A stretch of DNA of 64,000 nucleotides from JBHENC01 sp046262295 (GTDB taxonomy: Bacteria > Acidobacteriota > Blastocatellia > Pyrinomonadales > Pyrinomonadaceae): contig JBHENC010000001.1 of NCBI GenBank assembly GCA_046262295.1, positions 124,001 to 188,000 on the forward strand, written 5' to 3'. Under the pieces are notes generated by a model that made no database searches, was not told where the DNA came from, and was given only the letters and a program-made list of their open reading frames with translations. The number at the start of each line of letters is the position of its first letter. Position 1 is the stretch's first letter. This document shows, piece by piece, positions 43,780 to 53,714 of this stretch. A program made the translations under genes and the position numbers.

Positions 43780-45636
43780 TTATCTGCATAATAGCGCGGC
43801 CTTCCCGTGCGGCGCGTTTTGTCCGTCACACAAAAGCTGCTCAAAGGCTTCCGCCGGAAGCGGTTTGCTGAACAAATAGCCCTGCATCTCATCGCATTTG
43901 AGAAGGTACAGCAGCGAGCGTTGTTCTTCGGTCTCGACTCCTTCGGCGATGGCCTCCAATTTCAAGTTGTGCGCCAGCGTAATGATCGCCATCACAATCG
44001 CCGCGTTGCTCGGATCAGTCGTCATATCGCTCACAAAGGATTGATCGAGTTTCAGAATATCTATCGGCAGATGTTTCAGGTACGAGAGCGATGAATAGCC
44101 GGAGCCGAAATCGTCTACGGAAATCTTAAGGCCGTAGGCTCTCAACTGGCGCAGCACCTGAACAGCGTATTCGGCGTCCTGCATCACAGAGCTTTCAGTT
44201 AATTCCAGCTCAAGATAGCGCGGGTCGAGTCCGGTTTCGGTGAAGGCGCGTTCAACTATTTCGACTAAGTCCGGCTGCTGCAACTGCCGCGACGAAAGAT
44301 TGACGGACACGCGCAGAGGCTTGAATCCGGCGGTTTGCCACGCTTTATTTTGCGCGCAGGCGGTGCGTAAAACCCACTGGCCGAGCGGCACGATCAGCCC
44401 CGTGTCTTCGGCCAGCGGAATAAACTCGGCAGGGGAGATAAGTCCCATCTCCGGGTGCTGCCAGCGCACGAGCGCCTCCATGCCGACGATCTGCGAGGTA
44501 GCGAGACAGACCTTCGGCTGGTAATAAACAAGAAACTCTTCGCGTTCCAGCGCCCGCCGTAAGCTGTTCTCCAGCGCGAGACGCTTGAGCGCGCGGTCGT
44601 TCATGTCCTTTGTGTAGAACTGATAATTATCGCCGCCCTGCTGCTTGGCGCGATGCAAAGCGGCGCTGGCGTTCATCATCAAATCATGCTTATCTTCGCC
44701 GTCGTCCGGGTAGAGACTAATACCCATGCTGGTCGTGACGTAGATTTCATGCTCGCCGAGTTTGAACGGCAATTGCAGCGTTTCCTGAATCCGGCGGGCG
44801 ATCTTCGCAATATCTTCCGCCCCGCCGACATCCGCCAGCAGCAACGCGAACTCGTCGCCGCCGAAATAAGCGACCGTGTCTTTCTTGGACAGGCAGGCCG
44901 CCAAACGCTTGGCCGCGCTCTGCAATAGCTGATCTCCAACGGCAAGACCGAGCGTTTCGTTAATCTTTTTGAAGCGATCAAGGGAAAGAAAGACGGTTGC
45001 CTGCTGCTGCTGCTGCTGTGACCGTTGACCGCCGTGTGTCACGGTCAATTCATGCGTTAAGCGATCCTTAAAGTAAGTCTGGTTCGGCAACTCGGTCAAC
45101 GTGTCGTAATAAACAAGGTGTGTAGCCTTTTCTTCGGCGCGCACACGTTCGGCGATCTGCTCACGCAGCGAAGTGTTAGCGCGCTGCAATTCATCCGTGC
45201 GCGCTTCGACCAACTCCTCGAGATGGCTTTCGTAGTGGCGCTTGGCGGCGCGCAGCGCGTGATGTTCGAGCGCGCGGCTAACCGCCGCTTCGACGTGGCG
45301 GAAATCGAAAGGCTTGGTGATGTAATCGAAGGCTCCGGCGCGCAGCGCAGTGATGGCGCTCTCGATTGTCTGCTCGCCGCTAATCATCACAACGACAGTG
45401 TCCGGCGCAAGCTCAAGCACGCGCGGAACCATTTCAAGCCCCGTCATGCCGCCCATCGTGATGTCGCTCAGGATGAGATCGAAAGATTCTTCAGCCAACC
45501 GCGCCAACGCTTCCTCGGCGGAAGCGACCAGCACGCACTCGTAGTTATCGCTCAATAATTCGCCCAGCACTTCTCTGATTGGCAGATCGTCGTCGGCAAT
45601 CAGAATTCGCGCTTTGCTATTATTCGATTCAAGCAT
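43780..45636 (-). CDS. Response regulator with GGDEF and EAL domains
   Basis: 618 residues. REC (8-125) with Asp58 in LILSDITMGG; coiled coil (130-170); GGDEF (172-340) with YFGGDEF (257-263); EAL (355-605) with EALVRW (387-392), ELTESSVM, DDFGSGYSSLSYL, and KLDQSFV. Both catalytic motifs look intact, but there is no RxxD inhibitory site ahead of the GGDEF (KKDTVAYF). Cyclic di-GMP synthesis or breakdown is expected; in such proteins the phosphodiesterase often dominates. It carries a run of six glutamines (207-212). Confidence 0.93.
   Translation of the reverse strand: MLESNNSKARILIADDDLPIREVLGELLSDNYECVLVASAEEALARLAEESFDLILSDITMGGMTGLEMVPRVLELAPDTVVVMISGEQTIESAITALRAGAFDYITKPFDFRHVEAAVSRALEHHALRAAKRHYESHLEELVEARTDELQRANTSLREQIAERVRAEEKATHLVYYDTLTELPNQTYFKDRLTHELTVTHGGQRSQQQQQQATVFLSLDRFKKINETLGLAVGDQLLQSAAKRLAACLSKKDTVAYFGGDEFALLLADVGGAEDIAKIARRIQETLQLPFKLGEHEIYVTTSMGISLYPDDGEDKHDLMMNASAALHRAKQQGGDNYQFYTKDMNDRALKRLALENSLRRALEREEFLVYYQPKVCLATSQIVGMEALVRWQHPEMGLISPAEFIPLAEDTGLIVPLGQWVLRTACAQNKAWQTAGFKPLRVSVNLSSRQLQQPDLVEIVERAFTETGLDPRYLELELTESSVMQDAEYAVQVLRQLRAYGLKISVDDFGSGYSSLSYLKHLPIDILKLDQSFVSDMTTDPSNAAIVMAIITLAHNLKLEAIAEGVETEEQRSLLYLLKCDEMQGYLFSKPLPAEAFEQLLCDGQNAPHGKAALLCR
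45001..45018. repeat. CTG trinucleotide repeat, six units
   Basis: (CTG)6 on the plus strand codes Gln207-212 in the GGDEF domain of the REC-GGDEF-EAL protein, in a loop before TVFLSLDRF. Confidence 0.9.
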
Positions 45637-45709
45637 ATTTCAAGTTACCCTTAACTGCCCGGACGTCTGCGAGAGATTTCCGAGTATCTAAAGCAGCCCT
45701 CTCGAGCGA

Positions 45710-47803
45710 TCAGTTGACCAACTCCTCGCCCGATAAATCGCCGGTATTGTCTTTCACGGAGACATCTGTTTTTTCGCGCATGAACAGATCGCCGCCGAAT
45801 GCGCCGCGTCGTTCTTTGCCATCAACTTTCAACGCGCCGCCCGCCAGCTGAACGGGCGCATTGAGCACTTCGCGCACCTTACGCACCAACTCATCGGCAG
45901 CAAACGGCTTTTCAAGATAAGCCATGCCGACATTGGACACCCCGTGATGAAAGATAGCTTCATCCGTATAACCGGACATATACAATACCTTCATCTCCGG
46001 CCTGAAGAACGCTGCGCGCTCCGTCAACTCGCGGCCACTCATATGCGGCATCACGACATCCGTCAGCATCAAGTCAATCGCGCCTTCATAGCTCCGGCAG
46101 AGCGGCAAAGCTTCGTCTCCGCCGGACGTTTCCAGCACGCGGTAGCCATCCATCTCCAGCACTTCCCGTACCAGTTGCCGGATGCTCTCCTCATCCTCTA
46201 CCAGCAGGACGGTCTGCGAGGTGGGCTGGACGACCGCCACCCGCGACTCCGCCGTGTTGGTTGGCTCGGATGGCTCGTTAACTCTCGGCAGATAAATCTT
46301 AAAGGTACTTCCGATGCCGACCTCGCTGTGAGCCAGCACATGGCCGCCCGATTGTCTGGCAATCCCGTACACCGTTGACAGCCCTAACCCCGTTCCCTTG
46401 CCGATCTCTTTCGTCGTGAAGAACGGCTCGAAGATACGCGAGAGCGTTTCGGCGTTCATGCCGCAGCCCGTATCGCTGACGGCCAGCATCACGTATGCGC
46501 CGGGTTCAAGACCGGCGTACCCGTGCGTGTGAGACTCGGAGATTTCGACATTGGCCGTCTCAATCGTCAGATTGCCGCCCTGTGGCATCGCATCGCGGGC
46601 GTTAACCGCCAGATTGAGGATGACTTGCTCGAGCTGCCCGGCATCGGCTTTGACTCGCCACAAGTCCACGCCGAGAGCATTCAGGATGCGTATGTCTTCG
46701 CCAATCAAACGGCGCAGCATCTTGTCCACATCTGCGACGACGTGATTGATGTCCAGCACCTTCAGCTGCAATATCTGCTTACGGCTAAAGGCCAGCAACT
46801 GGCGCGTCAGCGAGGCGGCGCGTTCTCCGGCCTTCTTTATCTCTTCGATGTGCTGACGCAGCGCGGTGTCCGATGCCACGCGGCGCAGCGCCAGATCGCT
46901 GTATCCCGTGATGGCCGTCAGAATGTTATTGAAGTCATGGGCGACGCCGCCCGCCAGTTGCCCGAAGGCTTCCAGCTTTTGCGATTGCCGGAGTTGTTCT
47001 TCGCTTTCGCGCAAAGCCTCTTCCGCGCGCTTGCGCTCCGTGCTGTCCTGAATTTGCAAAATGAAATAGAGCGGAGTGTTGTGCGCATCCCGGACAAGCG
47101 AGACGCTCGTGACAGCCCATATTTCTTGACCAACCTTACCTATATAACGCTTCTCCAGCTGAAGCGTTTTGAGTTCGCCCGCAAGCAGTCGTTGCCGGTC
47201 GGCTAATTTCGCGTCGAGGTCGTCCGGGTGCGTGATGGATTGAAAATCCGTCGCCAGCAATTCTTCCTCCGTATAACCGACAATTTCGCACAGGGCGCGA
47301 TTAACTTCGAGAAAGCGGCCGGACGGCGCGGCGACGGCCATTCCGATAGCGGTGTTATCGAACGCGCCGCGAAAACGCTCTTCGCTGCGCTGCAAAGCGG
47401 CGATCATTTCCCATTGCGCACGTTTGGCGTCGCGTTTCTCAAGCGCATTGAGCATCGCCGACGGCAGACGCTTCAAACTCGCTTTGAGAATGTAATCGTC
47501 CGCGCCCTCCTTCATACACTCGACGGCGACTGCTTCGGTCAGCGAACCCGTGACGAGAATAAATGGCGCGTCAACGTCTTGCGCTTTGAGCAAACGCAGG
47601 GCATCGAGTCCGTTGAACTGCGGAAGTTTGAAATCGGAAAGAATTATGTCCGGCGCGAAGTTTGTCAGCTCTCGCAGAAAAGCATCTTTCGTTTCGACGC
47701 GCCGCGCCGTGAACGCCAATTCCGCACGACGCAATTCTCTTTCAATTAACTCGGCATCCGTCAGAGTATCTTCGAGAATGAGGATACGTATTTCCTGCTT
47801 CAT
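45710..47803 (-). CDS. Hybrid sensor histidine kinase (REC-PAS-HisKA-HATPase-REC)
   Basis: 697 residues. N-terminal REC with Asp57 (IILSDFKLPQFNG); PAS (140-258); HisKA with His289 in GGVAHDFNNILTAI; HATPase (NLAVNARDAMPQGG, SDTGCGM, GTGLGLSTVYGIARQSGG); C-terminal REC (about 565-685, LLVEDEESIRQLV, LMLTDVVMPHMSG, YLEKPFAADEL). Cytoplasmic. The layout suggests input from another kinase and internal phosphotransfer. The last 30 residues are a low-similarity tail. Between the GGDEF-EAL regulator and the CheY-like regulator, all leftward. Confidence 0.94.
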   Translation of the reverse strand: MKQEIRILILEDTLTDAELIERELRRAELAFTARRVETKDAFLRELTNFAPDIILSDFKLPQFNGLDALRLLKAQDVDAPFILVTGSLTEAVAVECMKEGADDYILKASLKRLPSAMLNALEKRDAKRAQWEMIAALQRSEERFRGAFDNTAIGMAVAAPSGRFLEVNRALCEIVGYTEEELLATDFQSITHPDDLDAKLADRQRLLAGELKTLQLEKRYIGKVGQEIWAVTSVSLVRDAHNTPLYFILQIQDSTERKRAEEALRESEEQLRQSQKLEAFGQLAGGVAHDFNNILTAITGYSDLALRRVASDTALRQHIEEIKKAGERAASLTRQLLAFSRKQILQLKVLDINHVVADVDKMLRRLIGEDIRILNALGVDLWRVKADAGQLEQVILNLAVNARDAMPQGGNLTIETANVEISESHTHGYAGLEPGAYVMLAVSDTGCGMNAETLSRIFEPFFTTKEIGKGTGLGLSTVYGIARQSGGHVLAHSEVGIGSTFKIYLPRVNEPSEPTNTAESRVAVVQPTSQTVLLVEDEESIRQLVREVLEMDGYRVLETSGGDEALPLCRSYEGAIDLMLTDVVMPHMSGRELTERAAFFRPEMKVLYMSGYTDEAIFHHGVSNVGMAYLEKPFAADELVRKVREVLNAPVQLAGGALKVDGKERRGAFGGDLFMREKTDVSVKDNTGDLSGEELVN

Positions 47804-47896
47804 GTACTGCCCCTTTTCTGTACGCCTTGTCGGGTAATGCGCCGGACGTGGAAGTATCCGGCAAGGTCAGAGGTATGCGATTTACGCGCCGCAGCT

Positions 47897-48349
47897 CTAA
47901 GGGTGAGTCTGGTTCAACAGCAGCCAGTAGAAGCCCAACTCCGAGACGGCGCGAATAAACTGCTCGAATTCGACAGGCTTGACGATATAGCTGTTAACGC
48001 CCAATTTATAACTCTCCACGATGTCTCGATCTTCTTTCGAGGAGGTCAGCACGACGACGGGAATCGTTTTGGTGCGGTCATCGGCTTTAATCTTGCGCAG
48101 CACCTCTATGCCGTCCACCTTGGGCAACTTCAAATCCAGAAAGATTACTTTCGGGCTGTTCTCGACTCGCCGATCCGCATACGCGCCGTTGCCGAAGAGA
48201 AATTCCAGTGCCTCTGCGCCGTCCTTCGCGTGCAGCACGCGGTTAGCGAGGTTGTTTTTCTTGAGGACACGCAGCGTCAGTTCGGCATCCTGCGGATTGT
48301 CTTCGACGAGGAGTATTTCAACTTCGTTCATGTCCGTTCTGTTTTTCAT
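47897..48349 (-). CDS. CheY-like single-domain response regulator (Rcp1 type)
   Basis: 150 residues, REC only: VEILLVEDNPQDAELTLRVL, KVIFLDLKLPKVDGIEVLR (phospho-Asp in FLDLKLP), VVVLTSSKEDRD, SYIVKPVEF. This subgroup is typically encoded behind phytochrome-like kinases. The start overlaps the end of the kinase gene by 32 bases (or 14 if the Met at residue 7 is used), so the two are coupled. No output domain, so it relays the signal by protein contact. Confidence 0.94.
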   Translation of the reverse strand: MKNRTDMNEVEILLVEDNPQDAELTLRVLKKNNLANRVLHAKDGAEALEFLFGNGAYADRRVENSPKVIFLDLKLPKVDGIEVLRKIKADDRTKTIPVVVLTSSKEDRDIVESYKLGVNSYIVKPVEFEQFIRAVSELGFYWLLLNQTHP

Positions 48350-51155
48350 TATCCTGCTCCCCGTTTCGCGGCAGTGCGAAAAAGAACGTCGCCCCCTTGT
48401 TCAATTCGGCTTCCGCCCAGACACGCCCGCCGTGCCGTTCGATGATGCGTTTGACAATCGCAAGGCCGACGCCCGTACCCTCGAATTCGTCCGCGCCGTG
48501 CAGCCTTTGAAACACGCCGAACAACTTATGCGCATACTGCATATCAAAGCCGACGCCGTTATCTTTGACGTAATAAATATTTTCGCCGTTCTCGCTCGCA
48601 CCGCCCACTTCGATGGCGGCAGCCTCCTCCGGCCTTCTGTATTTCGCGGCGTTCGATAAAAGATTCGTCAGCACCTGTCGAATCATCGCGCGGTCGCCGG
48701 AAGCGGGCGGAAGCGGATTAATCTTCAGCGAAGGCCGCTCTTCGCCTTCCGCGAAATCGAGTTCCTCGAAGATTGTTTCGCTAAGTTCGTTCATGTTTAT
48801 CGGGTGCGCTTCAATCTGTTTGCGCCCGAGACGCGAGAAGGCGAGCAGATCGTCAATCAACTGCCCCATGTTCTGCGCGTTGCGGCGGATGATAAAGAGC
48901 ACGCGCTGGCCTTCGTCATTGAGTTGCGCCGCGTGGTCTTCCGAGAGAATGCGCGAGAACCCGTCAACGGCGCGCAACGGCGCACGCAAATCATGTGAGA
49001 CCGAATAAGAGAAAGCTTCCAACTCTTTATTGGCCGCTTCCAGTTCCGCAGTGCGTTCACCGACGCGCTGCTCCAAATCCGCATTCAGCTTTCGGAGTTC
49101 TTCCGACACCCATTTGCGTTCCGTTATGTCTGTGGAAATGCTAAGCACATGATTGACCGTTCCGTCCGAAGAAACGATGGGACGCTTGATTGTTTGCAGC
49201 CAGCGTGTTTTCCCTTTTGTGTCCGTGAAGCCTTCTTCACGAATGATCTTTTCCCGCCCGCTCCGGATTACCTGTAAATCGTCGTTGCGAAACTGCTCAA
49301 CCTGTCCCGCATCCCCACTAAAATCTGCGTCCGTTTTTCCGAGCAGTTCGGCGGGTGTCGTTCCGTAAGCGGCGGCGATTGATTGATTGACGAGGGTAAA
49401 GCGCCCCTGCGCGTCTTTGACGAAAATAAAGCTGGGGTCTGTATCAATCACTTGTCGCAAAAAGGCGCGCTGCTCAGCCAAATCCAGTTCGATCTTCTCG
49501 CGTTCGGCGATCTGTTCCGTCAATTGTATATTGGCGCTTGAAAGCTCTGCGGTGCGCTCAGCAACGCGCGATTCCAATTCGTCATGCGCCCTGCGCAAAG
49601 CTCGTGCCATGCCGTGAAATACGTTATCCAGCCGCGCGATCTCGTCTGTTCCCGAGAGTGGCCTTGCAAGTTCCGTGCCTTCTGCCAGCGCGTGTGCGTT
49701 TTTGGTCAGCGTCAGCAGCCGCCCGCTGATCCCGCGACTGAAAAGAAAGACCAGCACAAAGGCCAGCAGAATGTCGGCCGATGCGCCCGCTGCCAGCAAC
49801 CAGTTGAATTTCTGCCAAGACTCTTCAAGAAGCTGCCGCCGCACCGTGTCAAGACGCTCTTCCTCCTGCAAAAAGAGGCTCATCTCGCGGCTAAACTTGT
49901 CCATGCTTCGCTCGCCTGCGCCGCTTTTAACCCGCGCCACGGCTTCGTCTTTATTCCCCTCGCTTTCAAAGCGTTGTACTTCCGCGAGCAGCGCCATTCT
50001 CTCTTCAACTTCCGCTTTAAGACGAGCAGCGGTTGCCTCCTGTGCGGGGTTATCGCTGACGAGCGTTTGCAGCCGCGTGATCTGTTCGGGCAGTTCACGA
50101 ACGGCACGCACATATGGTTCGGTGTAGCGAGGCTCGCCGGTAATGACGTAGCCGCGTATGCCGGACTGGGCGTTCACGAGGCTCTCCGATAATTTGCGCG
50201 AAGTAGCGATGACTTCCTTTGAATGCAAAGACCATGCTTGCGCCTCTTCGCTGCTGCGCTTCATCTGTGTGACGAGCACGACGAAACACAGCACGAACAC
50301 CAGCGGGATCGAGATTAGTATTAAGCCTTTATAGGCGACTCTCGCTTGCTTCAATCTTCGGATGGTCAAACCTAAAAGCGTTGCGCCCAATAAAGCCATG
50401 ATAAATTGCACGCTCATCACCAGCGCCGAACTGCTCTGAGAGGCGGAACTGAAACCTACGAACAACACCGGAATCATCACGGCAGCGATGCCCGGACTCC
50501 ACACCGGCGATCCGTCCTCCGTCTGTGGCACGTGCCGCCAGACGTAACCGATCATCGCGCCGCTGTACGTCGTAAAAATCAGCGCGGTGTGAATCGCCAT
50601 CTGGCTACCAAGACGAAACGGCAGCACATAAGTGATGCCGAGCAGATAGCCTGACAACGAAGTCAAGCCGAAGCTTAGAGGCAAGGTATATGCCAGAACG
50701 AAGGCTGCGAGCGATTGCGGCTTGAGGACAAGCATGGCGAGCGCGCCGCCCGACATGGTGAAACTGATCGCGCTCGTCAGCGCCATGCGTCCGGGATCGG
50801 CGGAAAGCGTGCGCTCCCAAGGATAAAAGAAGAGCGTATCAATGCCGAGCGAGATTCCGGTCAGATACTCGAAGACGACCAGCACACCCATCAATGCGAC
50901 GAAGAGTCCGCACATCGCGGGCAATACAGGATTAAAGCGGCGGAGGATTAACGCGCAAGCGCCCGTTCCCAGTGCCAGAAAGCACACCGCAGTGTTGTAC
51001 TGCATGGCAATCGTGCCGGGAACGATTTGAATGAGCAGGCGCAGGTGAAAATGCCAGCCTGCGATGACCAAAATGCCAACAAATGCCATCGCAGCGGTGA
51101 TGCTGAGAACGGCGATGCTCCCCGGTGAACGAGCGGTCGGTTTTTCAGTCTCCAT
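48318..51155 (-). CDS. Membrane sensor histidine kinase with CHASE3 and PAS domains
   Basis: 945 residues from METEKPTARSPG (51155); six more codons upstream are open. Residues about 15-290 form a multi-helix membrane sensor; then a CHASE3 domain bounded by helices (SESLVNAQSGIRGYVITGE), HAMP (SGRLLTLTKNAHALAEG), PAS (FLRQVIDTDPSFIFVKDAQG), HisKA with EAFSYSVSHDLRAPLRAV, and HATPase (DNGVGFDM, GTGVGLAIVKRIIERHGG). Senses extracytoplasmic and membrane cues. It overlaps its probable partner, the CheY-like regulator. First gene of the leftward signalling block. Confidence 0.94.
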   Translation of the reverse strand: METEKPTARSPGSIAVLSITAAMAFVGILVIAGWHFHLRLLIQIVPGTIAMQYNTAVCFLALGTGACALILRRFNPVLPAMCGLFVALMGVLVVFEYLTGISLGIDTLFFYPWERTLSADPGRMALTSAISFTMSGGALAMLVLKPQSLAAFVLAYTLPLSFGLTSLSGYLLGITYVLPFRLGSQMAIHTALIFTTYSGAMIGYVWRHVPQTEDGSPVWSPGIAAVMIPVLFVGFSSASQSSSALVMSVQFIMALLGATLLGLTIRRLKQARVAYKGLILISIPLVFVLCFVVLVTQMKRSSEEAQAWSLHSKEVIATSRKLSESLVNAQSGIRGYVITGEPRYTEPYVRAVRELPEQITRLQTLVSDNPAQEATAARLKAEVEERMALLAEVQRFESEGNKDEAVARVKSGAGERSMDKFSREMSLFLQEEERLDTVRRQLLEESWQKFNWLLAAGASADILLAFVLVFLFSRGISGRLLTLTKNAHALAEGTELARPLSGTDEIARLDNVFHGMARALRRAHDELESRVAERTAELSSANIQLTEQIAEREKIELDLAEQRAFLRQVIDTDPSFIFVKDAQGRFTLVNQSIAAAYGTTPAELLGKTDADFSGDAGQVEQFRNDDLQVIRSGREKIIREEGFTDTKGKTRWLQTIKRPIVSSDGTVNHVLSISTDITERKWVSEELRKLNADLEQRVGERTAELEAANKELEAFSYSVSHDLRAPLRAVDGFSRILSEDHAAQLNDEGQRVLFIIRRNAQNMGQLIDDLLAFSRLGRKQIEAHPINMNELSETIFEELDFAEGEERPSLKINPLPPASGDRAMIRQVLTNLLSNAAKYRRPEEAAAIEVGGASENGENIYYVKDNGVGFDMQYAHKLFGVFQRLHGADEFEGTGVGLAIVKRIIERHGGRVWAEAELNKGATFFFALPRNGEQDNEKQNGHERS

Positions 51156-51586
51156 AATATTTCTACAAAGCACGGCACACGGCGATAACCGTTGAGTGTG
51201 AGGAGCGCCTGAGCTTTATACGGAATACTTGCGCCGTTTGAAAGAAAGCGACTGACACAACCGTGTGCGGCGCTTTCTTCCCACGTTCATACATTCGATG
51301 CTTTAATGCAAACTTCGTTCATCAAATGCCAGAACACTTAACCTTGAGGCGCTGGGGACTTCTTCAACACTAACTTTGTCGCATATGGCGAACGGCGCGT
51401 CTATCGGGAAAGATAAAGGCTATCAGGGAATTCCCTGAACCGGAGTATTACGCAAAAGCGATTACGGCGCATGGAGTTGACGCGAAGCCGTTTCAAAAGA
51501 TAGCTTGCCGCCGATGACATTAATTTCTGCCGATGTTGTAAACTACCACCGAAGCATTAAGAGACCAGACACTTCAAAGGAGCATT
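51156..51586. other. Divergent intergenic region
   Basis: About 430 bases between the leftward CHASE3 kinase and the rightward M20 peptidase, so promoters for both must lie here. No gene is supported. The peptidase has an AAAGGAG ribosome site just before its ATG. Confidence 0.5.
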
Positions 51587-53038
51587 ATGAATCGCTTTCA
51601 GAACTACGCGACCGTTGCCGTCACGCTTGCGCTTATCGTCCTCCTTTTTCCTTCAGAGTCGGCACAGGCAACAGCGTCTTCGGCGGCGCAACTCACTTCA
51701 GACCAAAGCCTGCTGCGCGAAATCTACAAAGAGCTAATCGAAATCAACACGACGGATTCCGTCGGCGACATGACTGCCGCCGCCCGCGCGATGGCGGCGC
51801 GTTTGAAGGCGGCGGGCTTCGCAGATGAAGACGTGCGCATACTCGTGCATCCCGGCAACGCGCGCAAGGGCAATCTGGTGGCGCGTTTGCGCGGCACGGC
51901 AGGCGCAGGCCGCAAGCCCCTGCTGCTTCTCGCGCATCTCGACGTTGTCGAAGCGCGCAAGGAAGACTGGTCGGATAATCTAGACCCGTTCAAGCTCACC
52001 GAACGCGACGGTTTCTTTTACGGGCGCGGCACAAGCGACGACAAAGCGATGGCCGCCATCTTCGTCGCCAATTTGATTCGCTACAAGCGCGAAGGATTCA
52101 AGCCAGACCGGGATATTATCCTGGCGCTCACGGCGGACGAAGAAGGCGGCGATTACAACGGCCCCGCGTGGTTGCTCAAAGAGCATCGTGATCTGGTTGA
52201 TGCCGAATACGGAATCAACGAAGGCGGCGGCGGGCGTTATCGCAAAGACGCGCGCCTCTTTAACGGCGTGCAGGCGAGCGAAAAGGTTTATCAGAGTTTC
52301 CTGCTCGAAGTGAAGAACAAAGGCGGGCATAGTTCGCTGCCCGTTAAAAACAATGCCATCTATCATCTCGCCGCCGGAATAGACAAACTCGCGCGCTTCG
52401 ACTTTCCCGTTAATTTGAACGAAGTGACTCGCGCCTTCTTCGCACGCATGGCGCTGATTGAAACGGGACAGACCGCCACCGACATGAAAGCCCTTGCCGC
52501 CGCTAACGGCTCGCCCGATTCCGCAGTCGTCGCGCGTCTCGCCGCGTCGCCCTATAACAACGCCTTGATGCGCACCACCTGCGTCGCCACGCGCCTCGAA
52601 GCCGGTCACGCCGACAACGCTCTGCCGCAAACGGCGCGCGCCACCGTCAACTGCCGCATACTGCCGCAGGAAACGGCTGCCGACACCGAACGCACGCTCG
52701 CCAAAGTGCTCGCCGACGATCAAATCAAAATCTCATATATCAAAGAGCCGAAACCGAGTCCGCCGTCACCGCTCAAGCCGGAATTTATGCAGCCAGTCGA
52801 ACGCATCACACAAGAATTATGGCCGGGCGTGCCGGTCGTTCCGATTATGGGCACGGGCGCAAGCGATAGCCTGTATTTTCGTCAAGTCGGCATTCCGATG
52901 TACGGCGTTTCCGGCCTCTTCTCGGATATAGACGACAACCGCGCGCACGGCAAAGACGAACGACTCGGCGTCAAATCACTTTACGACGGGCAGGAGTTTC
53001 TGTATCGCTTAGTTAAAACGCTGGCGAGCACCCGGTGA
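51587..53038 (+). CDS. Secreted M20 family metallopeptidase
   Basis: 483 residues. Signal peptide (ATVAVTLALIVLLFPSESAQA). M20 zinc ligands: His117 (LLAHLDVV), Asp151 (GTSDDKA), Glu186 next to catalytic Glu185 (ADEEGGD), and a late His in RAHGKDERL; the dimerisation domain lies between (QSFLLEVKNKGGHSSLP). Carboxypeptidase or dipeptidase-like; the substrate cannot be read. The exported location suggests peptide scavenging. The Uma2 gene follows 36 bases downstream on the same strand. Confidence 0.93.
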   Translation: MNRFQNYATVAVTLALIVLLFPSESAQATASSAAQLTSDQSLLREIYKELIEINTTDSVGDMTAAARAMAARLKAAGFADEDVRILVHPGNARKGNLVARLRGTAGAGRKPLLLLAHLDVVEARKEDWSDNLDPFKLTERDGFFYGRGTSDDKAMAAIFVANLIRYKREGFKPDRDIILALTADEEGGDYNGPAWLLKEHRDLVDAEYGINEGGGGRYRKDARLFNGVQASEKVYQSFLLEVKNKGGHSSLPVKNNAIYHLAAGIDKLARFDFPVNLNEVTRAFFARMALIETGQTATDMKALAAANGSPDSAVVARLAASPYNNALMRTTCVATRLEAGHADNALPQTARATVNCRILPQETAADTERTLAKVLADDQIKISYIKEPKPSPPSPLKPEFMQPVERITQELWPGVPVVPIMGTGASDSLYFRQVGIPMYGVSGLFSDIDDNRAHGKDERLGVKSLYDGQEFLYRLVKTLASTR

Positions 53039-53074
53039 GATTTTGCCGGGATGAAAAATTTGTAAGGAGTCGCA

Positions 53075-53659
53075 ATGGCAATCCCACAGGCGTTTCCCGT
53101 TTATGAGCCGGAAGAATATTTATCGCTTGAACGCGCTTCCGAGATTAGGCACGAGTATCTGGCAGGACTCGTGTATGCGATGGCGGGCGAGAGTCCCGAA
53201 CACAGCACAATCTGTTTCAATCTCGCCGGAATATTGCACACCCAATTGCGCAATAAACCGTGTCGCGGCTTTTCGCCGAACATGAAAGTGCGCGCGGGCG
53301 AAAGCGGTTTGTATGCTTACCCGGATTTGGTGGTCGTGTGCGGCGAGCCTGTTTATCACGACGCGCATCGTGATGTGTTGACTAATCCGACGGTCATCTT
53401 CGAGGTCTTGTCGCGTTCGACGGAGCATTACGACCGGGGCGAAAAGTTCCTGCGCTATCGCACGCAGATAGAGACGTTGCAGGATTACATTTTAGTTTCT
53501 CAAGACTTGCCGCGCGTCGAGCGATTCTCGCGCGAACCGGATGGCGAATGGCCGCCGTTTGAAGCGAGCGGACTTTCGACGACGCTCGATCTCGTTTCGA
53601 TTGATTGCCGCCTTCCGCTCGCGGAAATTTACGACCGTATCATTTTCCCGGAAAGCTAA
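53075..53659 (+). CDS. Uma2 family (DUF820) putative endonuclease
   Basis: 194 residues with the family order: EYLSLERASEIRHEYLAGLVY, MAGESPEHSTICFNLAGIL, YAYPDLVVVCGEP, NPTVIFEVLSRSTEHYDRGEK, YRTQIETLQDYILVSQD. The PD-(D/E)XK-like core uses Asp in YPDLV and Glu in IFEVLS. These proteins are multiplied in cyanobacteria and Acidobacteriota; the cellular role is unknown. AAGGAG site before the ATG. Confidence 0.93.
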   Translation: MAIPQAFPVYEPEEYLSLERASEIRHEYLAGLVYAMAGESPEHSTICFNLAGILHTQLRNKPCRGFSPNMKVRAGESGLYAYPDLVVVCGEPVYHDAHRDVLTNPTVIFEVLSRSTEHYDRGEKFLRYRTQIETLQDYILVSQDLPRVERFSREPDGEWPPFEASGLSTTLDLVSIDCRLPLAEIYDRIIFPES

Positions 53660-53714
53660 AGAGTTTTCTATACCTCCAGCTTCTAACTATCATACCGTCC
53701 GCTTGCCGTCTGCA

